DNA of 40,309 nucleotides from Pyramidobacter sp. C12-8 (lineage in GTDB: Bacteria; Synergistota; Synergistia; Synergistales; Dethiosulfovibrionaceae). The stretch's first letter is position 1; each line of letters begins with the position of its first letter. The DNA is taken from the NCBI RefSeq assembly GCF_002007215.1, contig NZ_MUHX01000024.1, forward strand, positions 1 to 40,309. Direction: 5' to 3'. The notes beneath the pieces were generated by a model. That model worked only from the letters and a program-made list of their open reading frames with translations, had not been told where the DNA came from and made no database searches. The position numbers were made by a program, and so were the translations under genes. Shown piece after piece: positions 24,311 through 33,280 of the stretch.

Positions 24311-26303
24311 CAGAGAGCTCCTCCTGTTTCTTCGGAAGAGGGATCGTCACGGTGAAATCCGTGTACTCCCCCTCCGCAAAATCCACTGAAATGTCGCCGC
24401 CAAGCGACGTTACGATATTGCTGATCGTATAAAGTCCAAAGCCCGAAGGGCGGCCTCTTTTCTTGGTGCTGAACCCCTTGTCGAAAAGCCGTTCCGCGAT
24501 GCGGGCGTTCATCAGCCCGGCGTTGTCGCGCACGCTCAGGAAGATGTAGCCCGATTCGTCGTACATGGAAAAACGGATCTCGGAACGTTCGTCGACGCCC
24601 TTTTCCTGAAGCGCTTCCACCGCGTTCTGCATCAGATTGCCGACGACGATCACCAGCGACCGCTCGCTGATCTCGGCGCTGTGATCGGCGCAGGAGCTGT
24701 CGGCTTCGAGAACAAAATTGATGCCCTGCTCGCGGCACAGTCCGGCTTTGCCCATCAGCACGCCGCAGACGGCGGCGTTTTTGATCCGCTCCGTCATGAA
24801 CGAATGCGCCGACTGGCTCGAATCGGTCTCCGCGGCGATGTAGGCCACCGCCTTGTCGTACTGTCCCAGCTGGATCAGGCCGGAAATGGCCTGGAGCGTG
24901 TTCATGAACTCGTGATTGTGGATGCGCAGCGACTCCACGTACATCTTCACGCCCGTCATCTCCTCCGCCATGGCCTGCAGCTCGGAAAGGTCGCGCAGCG
25001 TGACGATGGCGCCGTAGCAGCGGCCGCTGATAAACACCGGCACTTTGTTGCACGACACCAGCGCCTCGCGCAGGTTCTGCTCGAGATTGTACACGGGCTG
25101 ACAGTCGTCGATCACCCTGCGGATGTCGAGCCCGGGGATCAGTTCGTCGGCGATCTTGCCGACGTCGCTGTCCTTCAGGTCCAGCAGCAGCTTGGCGATG
25201 CGGTTCAGCATCGTGATCCGCCCCGCGGGATCGACGGCCAGGATCCCGTCGCAGACGAAATCGAGGATCCGGTCGCGCTCGTTGGAAGCGATGCGGATCT
25301 TTCGCTTCAGTTCGTGGTTCCAGAAGAGGATCGCGCCGACGAACAACAAAACGACACAGCCCGCCTGCACGAGAATCCGCGGACTGAGCAGGAATTCATC
25401 GTATTGCCCCAGCCATTTGTTCATCACGGCGTTATAGCGCCCGTCGAGCTTCATTTCCGCCAGCGCATGTCCGATCTTGAGCGTCATCGCCACGTCGCCG
25501 TGCAGCACCACCAGACCGCGCTCGTAGGATTGCAGCGGCAGCTTGCGCGCGTCGATGGCATAGCGGTAACGCCGCGTCTGCTCCAGCTGATAGCGCCCCT
25601 GAAACGTCTCGCAGACAAAGGCGTCGCACATGCCCGCCGCCAGGATGCGCAGCCCGTCGGCTGCGGACGGACAGTGCATGATCTCTTTTTTGAAGCCCAG
25701 ATTCGTCAAAAATTTTTCTTCCGGCGCGCCGGCAACGACGCAGATCCTTTTTCCGCGCAGCTCGTTCAGCCCGTCGGTCCGTCCGCTCGGCAGGAATACG
25801 GTCGACGATTCCCACAGGAACGGCAGGGCGAAGCACAGCGAATCCCGCTCCGCCTCGGGAAAGCCCTCGAGGATCCGCGCCACGTTCTCGGCCATGCCGG
25901 GATCGATCGGGTCGAGATTGCGCACGGCAAGATACCCGAATCGTTCCTGCTCGGGATCGACCGGGTAGAGCGAACCGAGCACGATCTCCGGCTGGATCTG
26001 GTACATGGAGTTTCTCACGTCCCCCGCGCCGCGCGGCGAAAGGAGAAAGCGCATCTTCTCCTTCTGAGCGATCAGCTCGAGCAGATCGACGTACACGCCC
26101 CGCATTGTGCCGCGAGAGTCGATCTGAAGATACGGAGGCTGCGTCTCCATACAGAGCACGCGTATTGTCCGCCCTTCGCCCGCGCCGATCACCATGTCGG
26201 GCACCGCTTCAACCCCAGCGGCGGTTTTTCCGCTCCACAGGATCTGCATCAGACAAAAGAGCGGCAGAGTCGTTCGCAACACCGCACGGAAAATTCTCGT
26301 CAT
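24294..26303 (-). CDS. CitA/DcuS-type sensor kinase with periplasmic solute-binding domain
   Basis: This sensor has 669 residues from the ATG at 26303 (an in-frame start at 26342 is also possible; ribosome sites are weak for both). After a signal-like segment, residues about 45-300 look like a family-3 amino-acid-binding domain: IRVLCMETQPPYLQ, GVYVDLLELIAQKE, LRGKRICVVAGAPEEKFL and a final MNKWLGQYDEF. One membrane helix (about 311-328) and a PAS-like domain (FVCDGILAVDPAGRITMLN) follow. The DcuS/CitA-type H-box is HNHEFMNTLQAISGLIQLGQ (His464), with N-box NLMQNAVEAL and G-boxes DNAGLM and GFGLYTI. DcuS and CitA normally sense through a PDC/Cache domain, so the binding-protein sensor is unusual; an amino acid or peptide ligand is inferred. 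Confidence 0.88.
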   Translation of the reverse strand: MTRIFRAVLRTTLPLFCLMQILWSGKTAAGVEAVPDMVIGAGEGRTIRVLCMETQPPYLQIDSRGTMRGVYVDLLELIAQKEKMRFLLSPRGAGDVRNSMYQIQPEIVLGSLYPVDPEQERFGYLAVRNLDPIDPGMAENVARILEGFPEAERDSLCFALPFLWESSTVFLPSGRTDGLNELRGKRICVVAGAPEEKFLTNLGFKKEIMHCPSAADGLRILAAGMCDAFVCETFQGRYQLEQTRRYRYAIDARKLPLQSYERGLVVLHGDVAMTLKIGHALAEMKLDGRYNAVMNKWLGQYDEFLLSPRILVQAGCVVLLFVGAILFWNHELKRKIRIASNERDRILDFVCDGILAVDPAGRITMLNRIAKLLLDLKDSDVGKIADELIPGLDIRRVIDDCQPVYNLEQNLREALVSCNKVPVFISGRCYGAIVTLRDLSELQAMAEEMTGVKMYVESLRIHNHEFMNTLQAISGLIQLGQYDKAVAYIAAETDSSQSAHSFMTERIKNAAVCGVLMGKAGLCREQGINFVLEADSSCADHSAEISERSLVIVVGNLMQNAVEALQEKGVDERSEIRFSMYDESGYIFLSVRDNAGLMNARIAERLFDKGFSTKKRGRPSGFGLYTISNIVTSLGGDISVDFAEGEYTDFTVTIPLPKKQEELSDAGSY

Positions 26304-26931
26304 CTCAGCACCGTCACTCGTTCGGATGATCGATATTGTCATCTTGCGAATCCGCGCAAAAAGACAAAGATCTTGTTTGTTAATAATAACACATACCGAA
26401 TAAAAAGAGGAGCCTTATGCAAAATGGGGTCAAACATCAGAGAGTAAAGAAGGCGATGCCGTTCGGCAAAAGCAATGAATTCGGATTTCTCCATGGAATC
26501 ACAACGACGTCCGCAGCGTCGACGGTGTTTCTCGTAGCTTTTCTGGGTTTCAGCTTTGCATCTTGTTTTGTCCCCTTGTACAACCTCGTTTGATCTCATC
26601 GCGCACCGCGTTGGGGACGCAGTTGAGCTCTTTGACTCTTTGAATGACCGACCACCCGTCTTTGGGACGTCCCTAAATTGGTATCCGGCCAGCGTAAGTC
26701 AGATGTTTTCCCTTTCGGCGTCCTTCTGTGGTAGAATTGCCTCACAGCAGCATCCTCCGTGGCGGTGTCGATTGGCGCTTATTTAGGGGGCTTGTTTTAC
26801 TTCTTACCCTCCCAGATGTTCAACTTCACTTTGCAATGAGCCATCACGAGTATCCGTGTGGTGTAGATTCAGGACAAAGCCGGCCGCGCTGCTGAGTCGC
26901 CGGTGCGATCATGGAACGGAGCGTGAAAAGC
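26304..26931. other. 628-base intergenic region, AT-rich leader and decayed DNA
   Basis: No gene is supported. The left part (26340-26420) is AT-rich and would hold the sensor-kinase promoter. A minus-strand open frame (26339-26599) gives a basic product without recognisable motif and no good ribosome site. GGGACGTCCC, a perfect palindrome, lies at 26664-26673. The remainder looks like degenerate non-coding DNA. Confidence 0.4.
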
Positions 26932-27297
26932 ATGAATCTTTTTCTCTGTTACGACAGATGCAGCACATGCAAAAAAGCCGAACAGTGGCTGAAAGACAAC
27001 GGCGTCTCCTACGAAAAGCGCCCTATCGTGGACGCTCGCCCCACGGTCGCCGAACTGCGCGCGTGGCACGAAAAAAGCGGTCTGCCTGTGCGGCGCTTTT
27101 TCAACACAAGCGGAATACTCTACCGTTCGCTGAACGTCAAGGACCGCCTGCCCGGCATGTCCGACGAGGAAGCGTATGAGCTTCTGGCCACAGACGGGAT
27201 GCTCGTCAAGCGTCCTCTGCTGGTTACGCCTGAAGCCGTGCTGCCCGGTTTCAAAGAAGCGGACTGGGCCAAGGCCCTGAAAAAACAGCGCCTGTGA
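26932..27297 (+). CDS. ArsC/Spx-family (YffB-like) thioredoxin-fold protein
   Basis: This 121-residue protein begins MNLFLCYDRCSTCKKAEQWL, with the C-x-x-C of the Spx/MgsR branch (Cys10, Cys13). It continues with VSYEKRPIVDARPTVAELRAW, FFNTSGILYRSLNVKDRL and TDGMLVKRPLLVTPEAVLPGF. The last contains the K-R-P-(L/I) signature of the ArsC family. The role may be a thiol reductase or RNA-polymerase-binding stress factor; no ars genes are nearby, so arsenate reduction is less likely. The start at 26932 matches the family's N-terminus (an ATG at 26911 is in frame). The repeat hairpin at 27321 follows and probably terminates it. Confidence 0.85.
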   Translation: MNLFLCYDRCSTCKKAEQWLKDNGVSYEKRPIVDARPTVAELRAWHEKSGLPVRRFFNTSGILYRSLNVKDRLPGMSDEEAYELLATDGMLVKRPLLVTPEAVLPGFKEADWAKALKKQRL

Positions 27298-27320
27298 AAA
27301 ACGCGCATCGCGTCAATCAT

Positions 27321-27464
27321 GAGGCCGTCTCAAAAGTCAATTGAGGCGGCCTCTTTGCTATATCTTTGATGAGCTCTATGCAGTGCTACAGCACTGCATA
27401 GAAGCGGAACGAAGCGGTATCATGTATCTTGAAAGACAGTTCTGTAGTTTTGGGACAGCTTCTC
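27321..27464. repeat. MITE-like intergenic repeat, copy B (uninterrupted)
   Basis: Left hairpin GAGGCCGTCTCAA (27321-27333) pairs with TTGAGGCGGCCTC (27341-27353), followed by TTTGCTAT. An internal perfect palindrome CTATGCAGTGCT-ac-AGCACTGCATAG lies at 27376-27401. GTCTCAAAA (27327-27335) is inverted near the right end as TTTTGGGAC (27448-27456, one mismatch), then AGCTTCT as in copy A. It directly follows the ArsC/Spx-like gene and can act as its terminator. Confidence 0.7.
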
Positions 27465-27784
27465 TCAATGACTCATAATTTTCAGACGACAACACACGTA
27501 AAGAACAAAACGACGGAATCATTTCCTAAATCTTTATCTCGCTGGGGAAAACTGTTACACTTTTAATGGTTTGGACGTTTCTTTAATCGAGAATTTGCGT
27601 CAACTCTTTCATGGGCATGAGAAAAGAAATTTTGTTCAAAGCGCCATCTTCAGTTGGACACATTCTTGCCAGATCTTCCTTCTTAAATTCCTTATCGTGC
27701 AGTACCGGGCCGTCCATGGGGGCAGCGCGGAGTGTTCTTATAAATCCTGCAAACGGCAGGCAGATTTCAAGGAGGTCATTAGGA
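27465..27784. other. 320-base leader upstream of dipeptidase 2
   Basis: No gene is supported. Open reading continues in frame upstream of the chosen dipeptidase start, but without a signal peptide or ribosome site. The region is lower in GC than its neighbours and probably holds the promoter; I could not pick a convincing -35/-10 pair. Confidence 0.4.
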
Positions 27785-29443
27785 ATGGAAATGAAACGTT
27801 TCTCGGCAGCGGCCTTCGCCAGCGCCGCCCTGCTCTTCTCGGCGGCGGCGGCGATGGCCTGCACGCCCATGGGAGTGGGCGCCAAGGCGTCGGCGGACGG
27901 CTCCGTCATGGTGAGCCACACCTGCGACGGCTGGTACGACAACCGCATCAAGATCATTCCCGGCGGCGACCACAAAGAAGGCGAAATGGTCGACATCTAC
28001 AACGTCATGTGCGTCGACACCCGCCCCAACAAGCCGCTGCGCAAAGTCGGCGAGATCCCACAGGTCGCGCACACCTACACCTACTTCCAGATCGGCTACC
28101 CCTTCATGAACGACCAGCAGCTGATGATGGGCGAGTTCACCTGGAGCGGGCGCGACGAACTGGCCTCCACCGAAGGCCTGATGTACATCGAGAACCTCGA
28201 GGCGCTCGGACTGGCCCGCGCCAAGACGGCCCGCGAAGCCATCAAGGTCATGGGCGAGCTGGCTGAAAAGTACGGCTACGCCGACGGCGGCGAGACGCTG
28301 ATCATCGGCGATCCCAAGGAATGCTGGGTCTTCGAGGTCTGCGGCGGCGGCCTGTGGAACAAGGATTCCGGCACCCCCGGCGCTCACTGGGCGGCCAAGC
28401 GTCTTCCCGACGACGAAGTGTTCGTCGGCGCCAACCGTTCGCGCCTCGGCGTCATCGATCTGAACGACACCGAGAACACCATGCACTCCACCGACATCAC
28501 CAAGCTGCCCGAGGCCATGGGCTGGTGGAAGCAGGGCGAGCCCTTCGATTTCTCCACGATCTTCAACCCCGAGCCCTACGGCTACGCCTACTACGCCGCA
28601 CGCCGCGAGTGGAGAGCCCTGAACCTGGTCGCTCCTTCCCTGAAGTTCCCCGTGCTGGCCAAGTGGGAGATGTACCCCTTCTCCGTCAAGCCCGACAAGA
28701 AACTTTCCGTCAAGGACATCATGGACGTGTACAGCGATCACCTTGAAGGCACCGACTACGACCTCACCAAGGGCCTGGCCGCCGGCCCCTTCGGCTGCCC
28801 CAGCCGCTGGCAGACGCCCAAGGACGTTCGTCCCGAAGGCCGCAAGGGCGACGACTGGGAGCGTCCCATCGCGCTGTTCCGCTGCTCCTACAGCTTCGTC
28901 TCCCAGAGCCGCGCCGACATGCCCGACGCCGTGGGCGGCGTGCTGTGGTTCGGCGAGGATTCCCCCGATACCACCGTCTACGTTCCCATCTACTGCGGCG
29001 TGACCTCCGTGCCCAAGGCGTGGAGCGAGACGAAGCGTCACGTGTTCGACCGCGACAGCGCCTGGTGGGCGTTCAACCTCGTCAACAACTGGGCGACGAT
29101 CCGCTGGGACGCCATCTATCCCGAGATCCGCGCCAAGAAGGCCAGCTACGAGGACAAGTTCTTCGCCGACCAGAAGACGATCGAAGACCACGCCGTCGAG
29201 CTGTACAAGAAGGATCCCAAGAAGGCGGTCGAATACCTGACGGCCTACACCAACAAGGCCATGAACGAAGTCAACGACGGCTGGTGGGATTTCGCCTTCG
29301 AGCTGATCGGCAAGTACTGCGACGGCGGCGTCATGCAGCCCGACGGATCGCAGAAGACCCCCGGCTATCCCACGGAATGGCTCAAGGCGGTCGACTTCGG
29401 CGGCATGACCGAGCGCGACCTGAAAGCAACCAACAGCAAGTAG
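27785..29443 (+). CDS. Exported C69-family dipeptidase, paralogue 2
   Basis: This 552-residue close relative of paralogue 1 is about equally similar to paralogue 4. Signal peptide MEMKRFSAAAFASAALLFSA ends in AMA directly before Cys26 of CTPMGVGAKASADGS, so signal-peptidase cleavage would itself expose the catalytic N-terminal cysteine. Shared blocks are TYTYFQIGYPFMND, YGYADGGETLIIGDP, GANRSRLGVIDLN, YSDHLEGTDYDLTKGLA and VGGVLWFGEDSPDTTVYVP. The start at 27785 follows AAGGAGGTCATTAGGA; longer in-frame starts would bury the signal peptide. A terminator lies between it and paralogue 3. Predicted role: hydrolysis of dipeptides outside the cytoplasm. Confidence 0.91.
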   Translation: MEMKRFSAAAFASAALLFSAAAAMACTPMGVGAKASADGSVMVSHTCDGWYDNRIKIIPGGDHKEGEMVDIYNVMCVDTRPNKPLRKVGEIPQVAHTYTYFQIGYPFMNDQQLMMGEFTWSGRDELASTEGLMYIENLEALGLARAKTAREAIKVMGELAEKYGYADGGETLIIGDPKECWVFEVCGGGLWNKDSGTPGAHWAAKRLPDDEVFVGANRSRLGVIDLNDTENTMHSTDITKLPEAMGWWKQGEPFDFSTIFNPEPYGYAYYAARREWRALNLVAPSLKFPVLAKWEMYPFSVKPDKKLSVKDIMDVYSDHLEGTDYDLTKGLAAGPFGCPSRWQTPKDVRPEGRKGDDWERPIALFRCSYSFVSQSRADMPDAVGGVLWFGEDSPDTTVYVPIYCGVTSVPKAWSETKRHVFDRDSAWWAFNLVNNWATIRWDAIYPEIRAKKASYEDKFFADQKTIEDHAVELYKKDPKKAVEYLTAYTNKAMNEVNDGWWDFAFELIGKYCDGGVMQPDGSQKTPGYPTEWLKAVDFGGMTERDLKATNSK

Positions 29444-29468
29444 TTTTTTCGCTTCCGCACCAGCGTTA

Positions 29469-29520
29469 AAAAGCCGGCGGAACTTTGCCGCCCCGGCGCA
29501 GAAGTTCCCGCCGGCTTTTC
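29469..29520 (+). terminator. Terminator after dipeptidase 2
   Basis: AAAGCCGGCGG-AACTT pairs with AAGTTCCCGCCGGCTTT with one bulged base (29469-29519). Flanking A and T runs make it potentially bidirectional. Confidence 0.75.
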
Positions 29521-29575
29521 GTCTCGTGAAACGGAGAATCCGAACGTCTGACCCATCATAAGGAGGTAAAGGACC

Positions 29576-31177
29576 ATGCGAGCAAAGAGCACTGTCATTT
29601 CCAGCATACTTGGCGCCATGCTTCTCGCCGGAGCGGCTTCGGCCTGCACCGACGTGGTCGTCGGAGCGAAAGCTTCCGCCGACGGTTCCGTCATCACTTC
29701 CCATACCGCGGACGGCGCGTTCTACGACGCGCAGGTGCGCTTCATCCCCGGCGGCAAGCATGCCGACGGCGAGATGACGCCCGTTTTCTGGAACATCACC
29801 AACGACGAATCCGCCGAGATCACGAAGATCGGCGAAATCCCCCAGGCGCCGGAAACCTACGGCTATTTCCACGTCGGCTACCCCTTCATGAACGAGTACG
29901 GCCTGGCGATCGGCGAAAGCACATTCGCCCAGAAAGTCGAAATGAAGACGTTCCGGCCCGACGCGCGCGCCATCCTGACGATCGAGCAGCTCGAAGTCCT
30001 CGCGCTGCAGCGCACCAAGACCGCCCGCGAGGCCATCGCCCTGATCGGTTCTCTGGCGGAAAAATACGGATTCCTCGGCTCCTGTGATTTCGAAGGTGAA
30101 AGCCTGACGATCGCCGACGGCAAGGAAGCCTGGCTGTTCGAGATCCGTTCCGCCGGCATGATGTGGACGCCCGAAAGCGGCAAGCCCGGGGCGTACTGGG
30201 TCGCTCAGCGCGTTCCCGACGATATGGTGCTGATTACCTGCAACGTGGCCCGTATCCAGGAAGTCCATCCCGAAGACACGGACAACTTCATGGCCTCCAA
30301 GGACTACCGCCAGTTCGCCATCGACATGGGCTGGTGGGATCCCGCAAGCGGCGTCCCCTTCAACTGGGCAAAGGCCTACGCCCCTTACACGGGCGGCTGG
30401 GCGCTGTCGTCCGACTGGGTCCGCAACCGTCTCTACTCGCTGTACCGCCGTCTCGATCCCGACCGCGAGTGGGATCCGCTGGCGGAAGCGACGTCTTATC
30501 CCTTCGCCGTCAAGCCCGGCAAAAAGCTCTCCGTGCAGGACGTGCAGGCAATGCTGCGCAGCCATCACGACGGCACGCAATTCGACATGTACGACGCCGA
30601 CGAATGGTTCATCCGCAAGGACGGCAAGCTCGTCAAAAGCCCTCTGGCCTCGCCGTTCCCCACCCGCGACATGCGCGCGCTGCTGAAGATGAACTACAGC
30701 CGCCCGGTCTCGGTGATCAACTGCGCCTACAGCTTCGTCGCCCAGGCCCGCAACGGCATGCCCAAGCCCTTGAGCACCATCCTGTGGTTCGGCTTCGACG
30801 CGCCCCACACCACCTGTTACGTCCCCATCTACTGCGGCGCGACCGACACAAAGGCCAGCTGGCGTCAGTTCGACCGCGACAGCTACACGCCCGAATCCGC
30901 CCAGTGGACGTTCATGCTCGCCGACGACCTCGTCTTGAAACGCTACGCCGAGGCCATGGCCGATCTCGAAGCCGTGCGCACGCCTCTCGAAAAGAGCTTC
31001 TTCGACGAGACGGCCCGCATCGACAAGGAAGGCGCCGAACTTTACAAAAAAGATCCCGCCGCTGTCAGCAAGAGGGTCACCGATTTCACCATCGACTGCA
31101 TGGACAAGGCCGAAAAAGCCTGGCATCAGCTGAACAGGACGTTGATCACCAAGTACATCAACAACAAGAAGAGTTAA
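29576..31177 (+). CDS. Exported C69-family dipeptidase, paralogue 3 (divergent)
   Basis: This 533-residue protein has a signal peptide ending ASA directly before Cys24 (CTDVVVGAKASADGSVITSH), the nucleophile position. It is clearly C69 (FHVGYPFMNEYGLAIGEST, IEQLEVLALQRTKTAREAI, ILWFGFDAPHTTCYVPIYCG). It differs from the other three: the block GANRSRLGVI is replaced by ITCNVARIQEV, the tail is shorter, and SDWVRNRLYSLYRRLDPDRE resembles classical PepD sequences. This suggests another substrate preference. The start follows TAAGGAGGTAAAGGACC. Its gene is transcribed towards the next exported protein, 103 bases away with no clear terminator. Confidence 0.9.
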   Translation: MRAKSTVISSILGAMLLAGAASACTDVVVGAKASADGSVITSHTADGAFYDAQVRFIPGGKHADGEMTPVFWNITNDESAEITKIGEIPQAPETYGYFHVGYPFMNEYGLAIGESTFAQKVEMKTFRPDARAILTIEQLEVLALQRTKTAREAIALIGSLAEKYGFLGSCDFEGESLTIADGKEAWLFEIRSAGMMWTPESGKPGAYWVAQRVPDDMVLITCNVARIQEVHPEDTDNFMASKDYRQFAIDMGWWDPASGVPFNWAKAYAPYTGGWALSSDWVRNRLYSLYRRLDPDREWDPLAEATSYPFAVKPGKKLSVQDVQAMLRSHHDGTQFDMYDADEWFIRKDGKLVKSPLASPFPTRDMRALLKMNYSRPVSVINCAYSFVAQARNGMPKPLSTILWFGFDAPHTTCYVPIYCGATDTKASWRQFDRDSYTPESAQWTFMLADDLVLKRYAEAMADLEAVRTPLEKSFFDETARIDKEGAELYKKDPAAVSKRVTDFTIDCMDKAEKAWHQLNRTLITKYINNKKS

Positions 31178-31280
31178 GCGTCTGGAAACGCCTGAACGGT
31201 TCAGCGCCGCTTCCGCAGGGAAAACGGCCTGGATCGTTCAGTTGCTTCATCAATTCTTATCTTTCACTGGAGGTTTTTTC

Positions 31281-31841
31281 ATGAAAAAGTTATCCGCCGT
31301 TTTTGTCGCCTTGCTCGCCGCCTGCGTGCTGAGCAGCTTCGCGTTCGCCGTGGAAGTGCCCAAGCTGAACGCGCCCTTTATCGTTACCACCTGCGGCCAG
31401 AGCCCCGGCGCCGTCATGGTGCACATGTCGGCCATGCAGTCGAAGATCGCAGCCAACCACGACAACAAACTCACCGCCGACAAGCTGGCCGCCGCCAACG
31501 CCAAGACGCTGATCGTCACTTCCGGCACCAGCATGAAGGGCATGGGCGCCGCCGGCACCAACGTTGAAAACGAGATCGCCCGCTGCACCGAGCTGATCGC
31601 CGAAGCCAAGAAGCTCGGCATGACCGTGATCGGCGCTCACATCGAGGGCATGGCCCGCCGCACCGACAACTCCGACGCCGCTTCCATCGAAGCCGTGATG
31701 AAGGACGCCGATGTAATCCTCGCCGTCACCGACAGCGACAGCGACGGGTTCTTCACCAAGTACGCCCAGGAACACAACAAACCTCTGATCGTCGTCAAAG
31801 ACGCTCTGGCCATCGGCCCCGCGCTGAAGGCCGCCGAATAA
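31281..31841 (+). CDS. Small exported protein of unknown function (DUF6305-like)
   Basis: This 186-residue protein has signal peptide MKKLSAVFVALLAACVLSSF with cleavage near AFA. The mature part has alternating strands and helices: APFIVTTCGQSPGAVMV, TLIVTSGTSMKGMGAAG, GMTVIGAHIEGMARR, ADVILAVTDSDSDGFF, PLIVVKDALAIGPALK. This is compatible with a small Rossmann-like binding fold. From memory it resembles exported proteins of the DUF6305 type found next to permease/deacylase genes; this needs a profile search. TGGAGGTTTTTTC precedes the ATG. A terminator separates it from the permease, allowing higher expression than the membrane protein, as for a binding protein. Function not assigned. Confidence 0.65.
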   Translation: MKKLSAVFVALLAACVLSSFAFAVEVPKLNAPFIVTTCGQSPGAVMVHMSAMQSKIAANHDNKLTADKLAAANAKTLIVTSGTSMKGMGAAGTNVENEIARCTELIAEAKKLGMTVIGAHIEGMARRTDNSDAASIEAVMKDADVILAVTDSDSDGFFTKYAQEHNKPLIVVKDALAIGPALKAAE

Positions 31842-31845
31842 GGCA

Positions 31846-31889
31846 AAGGCGTTCCCGCAGCCTGTTCGCCGCTGGAACGCCTTATTTTT
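31846..31889 (+). terminator. Terminator between exported protein and permease
   Basis: AAGGCGTTCC (31846-31855) pairs with GGAACGCCTT (31874-31883), followed by ATTTTTCC. Confidence 0.78.
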
Positions 31890-31939
31890 CCGCGCTCTTT
31901 TCCATTTAAATTTTTTCCGTTGAAAGGACGTATTTGTCA

Positions 31940-33274
31940 ATGACTATGTTTGTCCATTCTTCGCTGGTGCTGGCTGCGGTCGTCGTAGCGTTCGCCATCG
32001 GCAAGAAAATGAAGATAAGCACGGAGCTGTCCATGTTTCTCTCGGCCCTGGTCGGGCTGGCGGTGCACGCGCTGCTTCCGAAGGGCGTCGACCCCCGTTC
32101 GCCCCTTCCCTTTGTGGAAATGATCCGTCACGTGGTCGAAGGTTCCTTCACTTACTTCGACGTGTGCCTGACCTTCCTGACGGCCACGTTTTTCATGATG
32201 CTCTACAAGGAGTCGGGCGGCGTGGCCTACATCGTGCGCTGCATCGTGCGCAGCTTCCACGCGCACCGTTTCGTCTGCCTGCTCTTCCTTACGGTCCTGA
32301 TGCTGGTTCCCGGCGCCATCACCGGTTCGGGAGCGACGACGGTGCTGACGGTCGGCTCTCTGGTCGGTTCGGTGCTGATGACCATGGGCGTCTCCGAAGA
32401 CCGCCGCGTGGCGCTGATCTTCCTGCTCGCGGCCATGAGCGCGGCCTGTCCGCCCATCAACCTGTGGGCCATGATGGCGGCCGCCGGCGCGAACATGCCC
32501 TACGTCGGATTCGGCGCGCCGCTGGCGCTGATGTCGATCGTCGGCGCTTTGTTCTCCACCTTCTGGCTGGCCGGGCGCGGTAAACCGATCGACGTGGAGC
32601 AGGCGCTGAAGGAACTGCCCGAAGCTCCGGCCGGATGGAATTGGCAGAAAGCCGTCATTCCCTTCGTGGTGCTGGTCGGTCTGGTCATCGCCGGACGCGC
32701 ATTCCCCTTCAACTTCCCCGTCCTCGGCCTGCCGCTGGTGTTCATGATCTCGGCTCTTTCCGTCATCGTGCTGAGCCCCATTCGCCTGCGCATCTTCGCG
32801 GTCGCCCGTCAGACGGTCGAGAACCTGCTCGGCCTGGTCGGCGCGATGGTCGTCGTCGGCACGCTGATCCAGGTGCTGGCGCTGAGCGGTGCCCGCGGGC
32901 TGCTGTCGCTGATGGTGGTGACGCTGCCGTTGACGGTGCTGTTCGCCACGCTGTGGATCATCCTGCCGCTTTCCGAAGGCGTGCTCCAGTACGCCGTCGC
33001 GCCTCTGTTCGGCGTGCCGCTGATCATGCTGTTCAACATGCTCGGGCTCGACCCGATCGTGTCGCTTTCCACCTGGTCGGTGATGTGGCCCGTCGGCGAC
33101 TGTCTGCCTCCCACCGCGGTGGTCGGGCGCGCGGCGGTCATGGAGCTTGACTACAAGGGAAATTACTGGGGCGGTTTCGTCAAGACCGCGCTGGTCCCCA
33201 TGCTCTTCATCCTCGCCGTCTGCACGGCCTGCATGGTGTACAGCAAAGAGCTCGCCGCTGTGATTGGAGGTTAG
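31940..33274 (+). CDS. Polytopic permease, ion-transporter (DctM/C4-dicarboxylate-like) type
   Basis: This protein has about 444 residues and about eleven hydrophobic segments. Loop motifs PGAITGSGATTVLTVGSLVG and AAMSAACPPINLWAMMAAAG resemble the G-S-x-x and P-P hairpins of TRAP large subunits and related ion-transporter permeases. A second half has LIQVLALSGARGLLSL and SVMWPVGDCLPPTAVVGRAA. It is not paired with a normal DctQ or DctP. The start is ATG at 31940; an in-frame TTG six bases earlier is closer to AAAGGA and is possible. The operon continues with a 54-residue membrane protein, an exported deacylase and dipeptidase 4, so import of a deacylated amino acid, released acyl acid or peptide product is inferred. 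Confidence 0.75.
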   Translation: MTMFVHSSLVLAAVVVAFAIGKKMKISTELSMFLSALVGLAVHALLPKGVDPRSPLPFVEMIRHVVEGSFTYFDVCLTFLTATFFMMLYKESGGVAYIVRCIVRSFHAHRFVCLLFLTVLMLVPGAITGSGATTVLTVGSLVGSVLMTMGVSEDRRVALIFLLAAMSAACPPINLWAMMAAAGANMPYVGFGAPLALMSIVGALFSTFWLAGRGKPIDVEQALKELPEAPAGWNWQKAVIPFVVLVGLVIAGRAFPFNFPVLGLPLVFMISALSVIVLSPIRLRIFAVARQTVENLLGLVGAMVVVGTLIQVLALSGARGLLSLMVVTLPLTVLFATLWIILPLSEGVLQYAVAPLFGVPLIMLFNMLGLDPIVSLSTWSVMWPVGDCLPPTAVVGRAAVMELDYKGNYWGGFVKTALVPMLFILAVCTACMVYSKELAAVIGG

Positions 33275-33280
33275 TCGATC

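Noticed and set aside
26660-26680. GGGACGTCCC palindrome as a sign of a REP-associated (Y1) transposase gene
   Set aside because: The palindrome is real, but no Y1-transposase motif (such as HUH) can be read in any frame around it.
27779-31126. Very long minus-strand open frame (over 1,100 codons) across dipeptidases 2 and 3
   Set aside because: It is antisense to two well-supported exported dipeptidases. Its product is low-complexity and rich in Gly, Val, Asp and His, without domain or signal. It reflects codon bias of GC-rich genes with few antisense stops.
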